Source: Donghicola sp041224595 (lineage in GTDB: Bacteria > Pseudomonadota > Alphaproteobacteria > Rhodobacterales > Rhodobacteraceae). Taken from it: 15,772 bases of DNA. The notes under the pieces are model-generated. The model was not told the DNA's origin. It did no database searches and worked only from the letters and a program-made list of their open reading frames with translations. The stretch lies in assembly GCF_041224595.1 (NCBI RefSeq), contig NZ_JBGFGN010000059.1:1-15772 (forward strand), in the 5' to 3' direction. Within the stretch, counting starts at the first letter, position 1, and every line of letters starts with the position of its first letter. Positions 6,901 through 14,915 of this stretch are shown piece after piece. Both the position numbers and the translations under genes were made by a program.

Positions 6901-7488
6901 ATGCAACGTGCTGTTTGGAACACCATAATCGGAGTGCTCTGCTTAGCGGGCATTGGCATTTTAGCATGGCCTTACTTGGCTCCGAACGGCGCTGTGCCTA
7001 TGGCAACCGAGGGTATGTCGCGGCAGGAGTTCACGCAGCAGAGTCCCATGCTGCTGCCAGCCATTCTTACGAAAGTGTACACAGCCTTTGGCGAGACTGA
7101 AGAGGCCGCCATCTACGACAAGTTGGCCGAGGTTGCCACCGGTGACGCGCTGGAGCAGCTTTACCTCGAACGGGTCGGGGCGATGGCAGGTGGGGGTCTC
7201 AATCCTGATCAGGCGATTCACGAAGTCTCCCTGCTGGGGATGAGCGCACGGGCCGCAGGAGAGACTGTGAACGTCTCGGCGCGCTGGCGCGTTTTGGGCG
7301 TGGTCGGACATGACGAGCACATGCATATGCGTGGGAATGCCTATGCGGCAGATCTCGTTTTCGCCCGCGCAGATGGAGAGTGGCGCATATCAGGCTTTGA
7401 CCTGACTGACGTAGATCGCACGGATGCAGGCACTCTGGAACGCAACGCCGACGCGCCCCCGGTCGACAAAGCGGAGCAAGAGAGTTGA
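6901..7488 (+). CDS. Membrane-anchored protein with His/Met motif, first gene of metal ABC operon
   Basis: 195 residues from ATG 6901 (AAGGA 5 bases upstream); ATG 6895 is a close alternative. One N-terminal hydrophobic segment (VWNTIIGVLCLAGIGILAW) is a signal anchor, and the rest should be periplasmic. A helical region (TKVYTAFGETEEAAIYDKLAE) precedes a beta-rich domain with VNVSARWRVLGVVGHDEHMH and a GEWRISGFDLTDVDR end, reminiscent of SnoaL/Tim44-like folds. I do not recognise a named family. The GHDEHMHMRGN motif (about residues 138-148) offers three His and two Met for metal binding. The stop overlaps the ATPase start (TTGA), so it is co-translated with the transporter and is probably an accessory periplasmic subunit. 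Confidence 0.75.
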   Translation: MQRAVWNTIIGVLCLAGIGILAWPYLAPNGAVPMATEGMSRQEFTQQSPMLLPAILTKVYTAFGETEEAAIYDKLAEVATGDALEQLYLERVGAMAGGGLNPDQAIHEVSLLGMSARAAGETVNVSARWRVLGVVGHDEHMHMRGNAYAADLVFARADGEWRISGFDLTDVDRTDAGTLERNADAPPVDKAEQES

Positions 7489-8156
7489 TCCACGCACGCG
7501 ACCTGACCTTTGCCTATCCACGAGCCAGTTTTTCGCTGAACATACCAGAATTGGAGGTCGCCAAGGGCGAGCGCGTCGGCATTATTGGCCCCAGCGGCAC
7601 CGGCAAGACCACGCTTTTGAACCTCGTGGCGGGATTGATGCAGCCCGCGTCGGGATCGCTGACCGTCGCAGAACACGATCTGACCGCACTGGACGATGCA
7701 GCGCGCAGGCGGTTTCGCGCCGCGCAGATCGGGTTCATTTTCCAGAATTTCGCGCTCGTCGACTATTTGAACGCGTTCGAGAATATCCTTTATCCTTATC
7801 GCGTAGGTCTGGGGCTGTCACTTGACCGAGACGCCCGTGATCGCGCGCAGATGCTGGCCGAAACTTGTGGCATCGGGCACCGCCTCAAGAGCCATCCGAA
7901 CGCAATGTCCGGCGGTGAACAGCAACGCGTGGCGATCTGCCGTGCGCTTGTGACACAGCCGGGGCTGATCCTGGCAGATGAGGCCACGGGCAATCTCGAC
8001 CCCGAGACCAAGGAAATCATCCTCAACCTGCTCTTTGCTCGCGCTGCGGATCATGGCGCGACGGTACTCGCGGTGACTCACGACCACGACCTGCTGCCGC
8101 GGTTTGATCGGGTGATTGACTTTGCCACGTTGCGGCAGAAGGAACAGACCTCTTGA
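7485..8156 (+). CDS. LolD/MacB-type ABC transporter ATP-binding protein
   Basis: 223 residues beginning at TTG 7485, whose TTGA overlaps the preceding stop. All ATPase motifs are present: Walker A GPSGTGKTT (35-43), Q-loop FIFQNFALVDYLN, signature MSGGEQQRVAICRAL, Walker B LILADEATGNLDP and H-loop VTHDHD. The ADEATGNLD form and the overall length are typical of the LolD/MacB/FtsE group that pairs with FtsX-type permeases, as found next door. It is not ZnuC-like, despite the ZnuA-like protein further down the operon. It should drive an inner-membrane complex with the permease that follows. No motif is missing. Confidence 0.93.
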   Translation: MIHARDLTFAYPRASFSLNIPELEVAKGERVGIIGPSGTGKTTLLNLVAGLMQPASGSLTVAEHDLTALDDAARRRFRAAQIGFIFQNFALVDYLNAFENILYPYRVGLGLSLDRDARDRAQMLAETCGIGHRLKSHPNAMSGGEQQRVAICRALVTQPGLILADEATGNLDPETKEIILNLLFARAADHGATVLAVTHDHDLLPRFDRVIDFATLRQKEQTS

Positions 8157-9307
8157 ATGCGCTCTTCCTTGCCTTTGCCCATCTGCGCTGGACTTGGGCA
8201 CGCAGCCTCATCTTGACCCTCGTCGGGGCAATGATCCTTGCCGTGCCACTGGTAACGCAAACTCTGCTCAGAGGCTCAGAAGACGCGCTGACTCGCCGTG
8301 CCGAAGCGACGCCCCTTGTCTTAGGGGCGCGTGGCAGCCAGCTCGACCTCGTGATGGGGGCTGTCTATTTTTCCGAAGACCGGAGCCAACCGATCACCCG
8401 CGCCGCCGAAGATGCAGTGTGGGACAGCGGCCTTGCTCTGCCGATTCCTCTCAACACTGCGTTTCAGACCAATGGCGCGCGGATCGTCGGCACCTCGCTC
8501 GACTACTTTGACTTTCGCGGGCTGACACTGGCGAAAGGGCGGCAGTTGGCCATCCTTGGTGAGGCGGTATTGGGTGCGGGCGTGGCCGAAAGACTGGCCC
8601 TTGGCCCCGGCGATACGGTCGTCTCTGCGCCAGAGAACCTATTTGATCTAGATGGCGTTTATCCGCTGGAGCTGCAGATCACCGGTGTCCTAGACGCAAC
8701 CGGTACACCCGACGACGAGGCCGTCTTCACCGACGTTAAAACCTCATGGGTGATTGCGGGCATCGGCCACGGTCACGACGATGTTGTGACAGCGGACGCC
8801 GAGGGCAACATCACCGCCAATGCTGCAATCACCGAGTTTCAACGCATCACGCCTGAGAATATCGACAGCTTTCATTTCCATGGAGACGCGGCCGATTACC
8901 CGCTGTCAGCCGTGATCGTCGCGCCCTATGACACCCGATCTGGCACGATCCTTCGTGGACGCTACCTCGATCCCGAGAACCCGGTGCAGATCACCGATCC
9001 GTCCAAAATCATCGCCGGGCTAGTCGACCGCATCTTCCGTATCGCGGCGCTACTGGACGCAGTGACGGTGATCATTGGCATCGCGGCTCTCGGTGCGATC
9101 GGGCTGTCGCTGTTCCTCGCTTGGAGTTTGCGCGCACCCGAGATGATGACCGCGCGCCGCCTTGGGGCGGGGCGGTTCACGATCCTGCGATTGGCCTGCG
9201 CAGAGATCGTAATACTACTAGGTTGCGCCGTAGTGTTGGCAGCAGCAATTGTATTTGCTGTGAACGAGAACGGCACTGCGCTTGTTGCCTGGCTGCTGGC
9301 CTTATGA
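8153..9307 (+). CDS. FtsX-type ABC transporter permease with His patches
   Basis: 384 residues from TTG 8153, again overlapping the previous stop as TTGA, with AAGGA upstream. Layout: a membrane segment at about 18-38 (SLILTLVGAMILAVPLVTQT), a periplasmic domain of about 250 residues, then C-terminal helices near 297-322 and 343-368. The loop between them contains APEMMTARRLGAGRFTILRL, the FtsX-like coupling region. The last hydrophobic stretch (TALVAWLLAL) is very short for a fourth helix, so the C-terminus looks abbreviated. The periplasmic domain carries GIGHGHDD (about 202-209) and SFHFHGD (about 239-245), unusual His patches suggesting metal contact. FtsX/LolC/MacB relatives act by mechanotransmission rather than forming a solute channel. 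Confidence 0.88.
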   Translation: MNALFLAFAHLRWTWARSLILTLVGAMILAVPLVTQTLLRGSEDALTRRAEATPLVLGARGSQLDLVMGAVYFSEDRSQPITRAAEDAVWDSGLALPIPLNTAFQTNGARIVGTSLDYFDFRGLTLAKGRQLAILGEAVLGAGVAERLALGPGDTVVSAPENLFDLDGVYPLELQITGVLDATGTPDDEAVFTDVKTSWVIAGIGHGHDDVVTADAEGNITANAAITEFQRITPENIDSFHFHGDAADYPLSAVIVAPYDTRSGTILRGRYLDPENPVQITDPSKIIAGLVDRIFRIAALLDAVTVIIGIAALGAIGLSLFLAWSLRAPEMMTARRLGAGRFTILRLACAEIVILLGCAVVLAAAIVFAVNENGTALVAWLLAL

Positions 9308-9338
9308 TTTGACCCAAAGCCCTAGAATGGAGCCTTTA

Positions 9339-10103
9339 ATGAAGACTTTCCTGACCGCCGCCGCCCTGATGGCCTCTGCCACCACCGCGTTCGCGCATTA
9401 CGGCATGATCATCCCCTCGGACAACATGCCGGGACAGGAGGACGGGCGAACTGTCGATCTGACCCTATCGTTCTCGCACCCATTCGAGGGGGTGGGTATG
9501 GTGCTGGACACGCCGGTCGCCTTCTCCGTCACGCATGAGGGCGAAACCACGGACCTGCTGGACACGCTGAACGAGACGCAGGTGATGGACCACGCGGCCT
9601 TCGCCACCGAATACCGGATGGAGCGCCCCGGCACCTACGTCTTTGCCATGGAGCCGCAGCCCTATTGGGAGCCGGAGGAAGACGCTTTCATCACGCATTT
9701 CACCAAGACCTACGTCTCCGCCTATGGCGACGACGAGGGCTGGGACACCGAGCTGGGCCTGAAGACCGAGATCGTGCCGCTGTCGAAGCCCTTTGCACTG
9801 TGGGAGGGCAATGTCTTTCAAGGCATCGTGAAGCTCGACGGCGAGGCCGTGCCTTATGCCGAGGTCGAGGTGGAATACTACAACGAGGACGGCAGCGCGC
9901 AGGCGCCGTCTGACCTGATGATCACCCAAACGGTGAAAGCCGATGCGGATGGCGTATTCACCTATGCTGCGCCGACGTCGGGCTGGTGGGGCTTTGCCGC
10001 GCTGAACACCGCCGAGGAGCCGATGCAATACGAGGGCGAGGACAAGGCGCATGAGCTTGGCGCGGTGATCTGGGTCCACTTCGAGCCATGGGCCACCAAG
10101 TGA
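9339..10103 (+). CDS. DUF4198 (NikK-like) periplasmic metal protein
   Basis: 254 residues from ATG 9339, chosen because GGAG lies 6 bases upstream; ATG 9327 is possible. The signal peptide MKTFLTAAALMASATTAFA leaves a mature protein starting HYGMIIPSDNMPGQ. The sequence fits DUF4198: HPFEGVGMVL near 50, an EYRMERPGTYVFAMEPQPYW segment, FTKTYVSAYG, KLDGEAVPYAEVEVEYYNED (carboxypeptidase-regulatory-like beta domain), and a WWGFAALNTAEE end. DUF4198 proteins include NikK, a periplasmic component of ECF-type nickel importers, and others near cobalt or nickel uptake genes. Here it follows an FtsX-type ABC pair instead. The predicted N-terminal His could supply an amino-terminal metal ligand. It lies 31 bp after the permease. 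Confidence 0.87.
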   Translation: MKTFLTAAALMASATTAFAHYGMIIPSDNMPGQEDGRTVDLTLSFSHPFEGVGMVLDTPVAFSVTHEGETTDLLDTLNETQVMDHAAFATEYRMERPGTYVFAMEPQPYWEPEEDAFITHFTKTYVSAYGDDEGWDTELGLKTEIVPLSKPFALWEGNVFQGIVKLDGEAVPYAEVEVEYYNEDGSAQAPSDLMITQTVKADADGVFTYAAPTSGWWGFAALNTAEEPMQYEGEDKAHELGAVIWVHFEPWATK

Positions 10104-10447
10104 TCCGGGCGTTCACCATTGCGCTCACCATCGTCGCGGCCCTCCCGGCCGCGGCGCATGACCTGCGGGTCTTTGCCTCTGTCGCGGACGACACGGTGAC
10201 GGTTGAAAGTACCTTCTCTTCAGGTCGCGTCCCAACCGAAGGTGCTGTGCGCGTGCTGGATGCAGAAAACACGCTGCTGATGACCCTAGAGATTGGGGCC
10301 GAAGGAATGACCCGTTTTGCCCTGCCCGAAGGGGCCGAGAATAGTGGCCTGATGATCGAGGTCGAGGTTAGCGAAGGCCATTCCGACTATTGGATGCTGA
10401 CCCCAGATGACATCGCCTACGGGCAAAAGACCGACGGGACCAACTAA
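10088..10447 (+). CDS. Small exported protein, NikL-like
   Basis: 119 residues from ATG 10088, which overlaps the DUF4198 gene by 16 bases; GTG 10100 (GTGA overlap, four residues shorter) is equally plausible. The signal peptide (IRAFTIALTIVAALPAAA) would leave HDLRVFASVADDTVTVES as mature start. The rest reads as a small beta-sandwich: SGRVPTEGAVRVLDAENTL, MTRFALPEG, then GLMIEVEVSEGHSDYWML. DUF4198 genes in nickel systems are accompanied by a small NikL of similar layout, which is why I call it NikL-like; sequence similarity could not be tested. The stop overlaps the next ATG by one base (TAATG). Confidence 0.7.
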   Translation: MGHQVIRAFTIALTIVAALPAAAHDLRVFASVADDTVTVESTFSSGRVPTEGAVRVLDAENTLLMTLEIGAEGMTRFALPEGAENSGLMIEVEVSEGHSDYWMLTPDDIAYGQKTDGTN

Positions 10448-11319
10448 TGCTGAAACGCCTCTTTTTTGTGGCCGCGTTGGCGGCCTCTGCCGCCTCTGCC
10501 CAAGAGCGCCCCGTCGTAGCCACCGTGAACTATCCGCTCGCATGGATGGCGGAGCGCTTGGGCGGAGGCGTAATCGACGTTCTGTTCCCAGTCCCTGACG
10601 ATGTCGACCCATCGTTCTGGCGGCCCGGCTTGTCCGACATCGCATCGATCCAGCAGGCGGATGTGATTGCGTTGAACGGTGCTGGCTTTGCGCCTTGGAC
10701 CGCGCGCAGCTCTCTGCCGCGCTCGCGGATCGTCGACACCTCGGCGGGCTTCTCAGACGCCTACATCGCGACCGAGTCCGTCACCCACAGCCATGGCGGC
10801 GACGGCGAACATTCCCACGAAGGCATCGCCAACTACACCTGGCTCGACTTCGCGCAGGCTGCGCAGCAGGCCGAGGCGCTGGCCGCGATGATGCAACGCC
10901 GCATTCCCGAGCTTTCGGATGCCTTGGCAGATAGCCTTCCGGCTGTGCGGGCTGACCTTGCTGCGCTGGACACAGAAGCACGAAACGCTGTGGCTCGGCT
11001 GAAAGGACAGACCATCCTCGCAACTCACCCGCGTTACCAGTACTTTGCACGCGCTTATGGCTTGGATATTGTTGCGCTTGAATGGGACGCCGGCGCGATG
11101 CCTTCTGAGGCGCAATGGACAGAGCTGAGGGAGCGAGCCTTGGCAACTGGCGCAACCACCTTGATCTGGGAAGCCGCCCCACCTGACGAGGCACTGAAGA
11201 CAGCGAAACGCATGGGCCTCACCTCTCTTGTCCTGCGACCATTGGCAAATCGCCCGCTCGATGGGGATTTCCTGGCAATCATGCGAAAGCAGATCGCTGA
11301 AATCAATGACCAGCTCTGA
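10447..11319 (+). CDS. ZnuA-like metal-binding protein with altered ligands
   Basis: 290 residues; signal peptide MLKRLFFVAALAASAASA. The fold signature of cluster A-I (ZnuA/TroA) binding proteins is clear: VVATVNYPLAWMAERLGG, PVPDDVDPSFWRPGLSDIA, QQADVIALNGAGFAPW, a His-rich loop at 113-125 (THSHGGDGEHSHE), NYTWLDFAQA, and LATHPRYQYFARAYGLDIV. Of the usual three His ligands, the first (DPH) is Ser56 and the second (the H of D-x-H-x-WL) is Thr131; only the third, His194, remains. The last acidic ligand region reads IWEAAPPDEA. It has no ZnuB or ZnuC nearby and closes the ABC operon. It may bind metal through the His loop, bind another cation, or act as a chaperone or sensor. Confidence 0.85.
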   Translation: MLKRLFFVAALAASAASAQERPVVATVNYPLAWMAERLGGGVIDVLFPVPDDVDPSFWRPGLSDIASIQQADVIALNGAGFAPWTARSSLPRSRIVDTSAGFSDAYIATESVTHSHGGDGEHSHEGIANYTWLDFAQAAQQAEALAAMMQRRIPELSDALADSLPAVRADLAALDTEARNAVARLKGQTILATHPRYQYFARAYGLDIVALEWDAGAMPSEAQWTELRERALATGATTLIWEAAPPDEALKTAKRMGLTSLVLRPLANRPLDGDFLAIMRKQIAEINDQL

Positions 11320-11478
11320 GTACCGGCAGGCAGGGCAAATGAAAATCGGTTTTGGGGCAGCCACCTGATTTGCAATGCCAATCGGAGTTGCCTCGGAAGA
11401 CCCCAGTCTGAGCGTAGGCTGAGTTCGGAAACGGATCTAAGCGTGAGTGCGCTGATTTGTTCTACACGGGATTGCACC
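11320..11478. other. Intergenic leader upstream of the Zur-type palindrome
   Basis: Between the binding-protein stop and the large palindrome there is no open frame or family I recognise, and no convincing intrinsic terminator. The composition is visibly less GC-rich than the copper block on the left, and this continues into the next two genes. Confidence 0.5.
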
Positions 11479-11499
11479 TCTCTCCATCAAATGTAATAT
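11472..11499 (+). promoter_or_regulatory. Probable sigma-70 promoter inside the Zur operator
   Basis: TTGCAC at 11472-11477 and TAATAT at 11494-11499 are 16 bases apart, with TG immediately before the -10. Transcription would start near 11506, leaving a leader of only about 20 bases. The -10 lies inside the operator-like palindrome, so bound repressor would block RNA polymerase. Confidence 0.5.
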
Positions 11500-11524
11500 T
11501 ATAACATAACATTTGATGGAGAGA
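11479..11524. promoter_or_regulatory. 46-bp near-palindrome with two overlapping Zur-like boxes
   Basis: Arms TCTCTCCATCAAATGT (11479-11494) and ACATTTGATGGAGAGA (11509-11524) are perfect 16-bp complements around a 14-base AT-rich centre, itself mostly symmetric. Compared with the gammaproteobacterial Zur half-sites as I remember them (AAATGTTATA and TATAACATTT around one base), 11489-11509 matches 17 of 20 positions. The reverse complement of 11494-11514 also matches 17 of 20. Two Zur dimers could therefore bind with centres 5 bp apart. The right arm includes the ribosome site of the COG0523 gene, whose ATG follows at 11528. Zinc-dependent repression by Zur is the expected control, fitting the CobW/ZigA-like product. 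Confidence 0.75.
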
Positions 11525-11527
11525 ATA

Positions 11528-12747
<1,220 letters not shown>

Positions 12748-12748
<1 letters not shown>

Positions 12749-13365
12749 TGCTGGATAGCGAAAAAAGGACGCGATCTGCCGTCGCCGAAGGTGCCCACCC
12801 GTCCATTCTGAACAGTGTTCGCCAGGCAGACTGTGATGCCGCCATTTGGCAACGCAGACTCCCAAGCGAATTGAACAGTTGGCTGGCTTCATTGCAATTG
12901 GGCGCGCTTCGAAGCGCTCGTCTATGCGCGAGATGGCCGACGATAGAGAAAGTTGCGGCTGAACTCTGCCGAGAATGCAGTATGCCTGAAGGACGTGATA
13001 GGTCTTTGTTCATTTCAGACATAGCCCATCTTTCTCAGCTGTTTATGGATGCCTCCTGTACGAACACAGTGAACCTGCGCTTGGATGTGGTTTCAGGAAA
13101 TGCCTGCCACAAGTTCCACCAAGATTACGTGACGGCGCGATTGCTCTGTACTTATCGCGGTGCGGGAACGCAGTACGGCTATCCTCGTAAAGACGGCATA
13201 CCTGACCATGTGCATCAGATGTCAGAGGGGCATGTGGGGCTATTTCGCGGGCGTCTTTGGGGGAGCCCAAATAATGTCCCGCTCCTGCATCGCTCTCCGC
13301 CGATCAGCGGAACCGGAGAACGCCGCTTGTTGCTGGTGATTGATCCGCAGGACACTGACGAGTGA
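12748..13365 (+). CDS. DUF1826 domain protein
   Basis: 205 residues from ATG 12748, overlapping the GTPase stop by one base (TGATG), so translation is coupled; the longer in-frame start lies inside the GTPase gene. No signal peptide or membrane segment, hence cytoplasmic. The C-terminal half carries the DUF1826 pattern: CHKFHQDYVTARLLCTYRG (about 131-149), then GTQYGYPRKDG, and RGRLWGSPNNVPLLHRSPPI before a LLLVIDP end. The H-x-D pair with a distal H-R-S-P motif recalls the facial triad of cupin or dioxygenase folds, but this is only a resemblance. The family is known as a companion of COG0523 genes in zinc-starvation loci; its function is not established. Confidence 0.88.
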
Positions 13366-13498
13366 CTTTGATGCGGGCAGGGAAGGCACTCTCAGCCCGC
13401 TCATTTTCATCGCGGCATTGATGTGGTCCAGCCTGATTGCGCTTGGCGCCCATTTCGGCAGAACGGCTAGAGAATTCGTCTGCATCGGGTTGTTGACC

Positions 13499-13529
13499 AA
13501 AGCCCGACACCGCAGTGGTGCCGGGCTTT
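13499..13529. terminator. Bidirectional intrinsic terminator between convergent operons
   Basis: AAAGCCCGACACC (13499-13511) and GGTGCCGGGCTTT (13517-13529) pair over 13 positions with one mismatch around loop GCAGT. The outer A and T runs give a short U tract in both directions. It lies 134 bases after the DUF1826 stop and 3 bases beyond the stop of the minus-strand ABC ATPase, so it can end both transcripts. The rest of 13366-13498 has no gene I can support. Confidence 0.8.
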
Positions 13530-13532
13530 ATG

Positions 13533-14915
13533 TTAGGCTGCTTTCAGGTTGATCTGGCGGTCGGTTGCCCGCGCGATCAGGTCTTGATCGTGACTGACCA
13601 GCAGGACTGCGATCCCTTTTTTCCGCGCAAGGTCGACCAACATCTGCATCACGTCTCGCTGGGTTAGCGGATCGAGACGCGATGTGGGTTCGTCGGCGAA
13701 GAGAAAGATAGGATCCAAGAGCAAAGCACGTACGATCGAAAGGCGCTGAAGCTCGCCACCTGACACGGCATCCGGCTTGCGATCAAGCAGGTTTGGGTCC
13801 AGCCGCAGCAACTCCAACAGCGGAGGTAACTTTTCAGCAGGCAGATGGTGCAAGGACATCAGATCCTTCAAGCCTCGTCCCAATGTGATGTGAGGGGCAA
13901 ACGCCGCAGGCGGGTCCTGCCATAGCTTTTGAAACCGCTTGGTGGCGGCAGCGCCACGGACAACCTCGCCTTTGGCAGGCTTCGTTATACCAAGCAGGGT
14001 ATCTCCCAAAGATGACTTGCCGACGCCCGACGGGCCGCACAATCCGACAACCTCGCCCGCGTGGAGATCCAAATTTAGGTCTGCGAAAAGCGCACGTCCA
14101 CCTCGCTCAACAGTGATGCCCTTTCCTTGCAGAACTTTGGTGCCGTTTGTCTGGCAGGCTCTTGCGGGCCAATAGCGCGGCTCTGCTTCAATGAGTTCGG
14201 CTGTATAGGGATGAGCTGGTGATCCAAGCACCTGGTGCGCGGGCCCACGTTCGATCAAGCGGCCCCTTCGCAGAACCAAAATTTCTCCGCCTAATGCTTC
14301 GGCCAACTGAAGGTCATGGGTGATGGTGAGCAGGGCACCTCCTGATGCGGTGACAGTATTCAACTGCCTTGCAACCTCATCACGACGACCTGTGTCCAAA
14401 CCCTTGGTGGGTTCATCCGCCACGACGATGTTTGCACCGCCCGCACGTGCTGCGGCGATCGCCAACCGCTGTGCCATTCCCCCAGAGAGCTCGAACGGAA
14501 ACCGGTCTGCGGCATCGCCCAAGTCCAAGGCTTCCAGATCTTGCGTCGCATCTTGCGCGGCTGTCGGGCTTTTTGCCACCAGTTTATGTACCTCGGCGAC
14601 CTGCGCTCTGGAGCGCATCAACGGGTCCAACGCCCTCCAAGGCTCTTGGGGCAAAACAGAAATCCTGTGGCCCCAAAATGCCTCTAGGGATGATGGAAGC
14701 TGCGGGTCGACATGCGTGCCGTCAATCGTCACCGCACCCGTTGCATGCAGTCCCTGGGGCAAAGTTCCAAGAATTGCATCCGCGAACAAACTCTTGCCCG
14801 AGCCCGTCTCGCCAATCAGCGTCACTGCCTCTCCGGCCTGCAAAGATATCGCAATGTTCTCGACCATCTGCGCCGAACCGTTGAAAACGGTGATGTCTGC
14901 TGTCAATAGCGTCAT
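13533..14915 (-). CDS. Opp/Dpp/Nik-type ABC transporter, fused double ATPase
   Basis: 460 residues from ATG 14915, preceded by GGAGG and overlapping the permease stop as ATGA; the much longer open frame upstream is a shadow of the permease. Two complete nucleotide-binding domains lie in tandem. The first has Walker A GETGSGKS (35-42), signature SGGMAQR and VADEPTKGLD. A linker with HPYTAELIEAEPRYWPA, typical of oligopeptide/dipeptide-type ATPases, joins them. The second has GPSGVGKSS (about 294-302), signature SGGELQRLS and FADEPTSRLDP. Such proteins drive uptake of peptides, nickel, or metal-chelate complexes. The substrate cannot be read from the ATPase; the metal-rich neighbourhood favours nickel or a metallophore (inference). 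Confidence 0.92.
   Translation of the reverse strand: MTLLTADITVFNGSAQMVENIAISLQAGEAVTLIGETGSGKSLFADAILGTLPQGLHATGAVTIDGTHVDPQLPSSLEAFWGHRISVLPQEPWRALDPLMRSRAQVAEVHKLVAKSPTAAQDATQDLEALDLGDAADRFPFELSGGMAQRLAIAAARAGGANIVVADEPTKGLDTGRRDEVARQLNTVTASGGALLTITHDLQLAEALGGEILVLRRGRLIERGPAHQVLGSPAHPYTAELIEAEPRYWPARACQTNGTKVLQGKGITVERGGRALFADLNLDLHAGEVVGLCGPSGVGKSSLGDTLLGITKPAKGEVVRGAAATKRFQKLWQDPPAAFAPHITLGRGLKDLMSLHHLPAEKLPPLLELLRLDPNLLDRKPDAVSGGELQRLSIVRALLLDPIFLFADEPTSRLDPLTQRDVMQMLVDLARKKGIAVLLVSHDQDLIARATDRQINLKAA

Noticed and set aside
8153..9307. Classical lipoprotein (Lol) or macrolide (MacB) exporter
   Set aside because: Only one FtsX-type permease of 384 residues, no LolA/LolB or MacA partner, and metal-protein neighbours instead; the Lol/MacB likeness is at family level only.
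13240..13500. 86-residue minus-strand frame in the convergent gap
   Set aside because: No recognisable domain, no ribosome site, and it overlaps the coding end of DUF1826.
13340..13552. 70-residue plus-strand frame with a hydrophobic stretch after DUF1826
   Set aside because: It starts inside the DUF1826 gene at TTG without a ribosome site and runs through the terminator hairpin.
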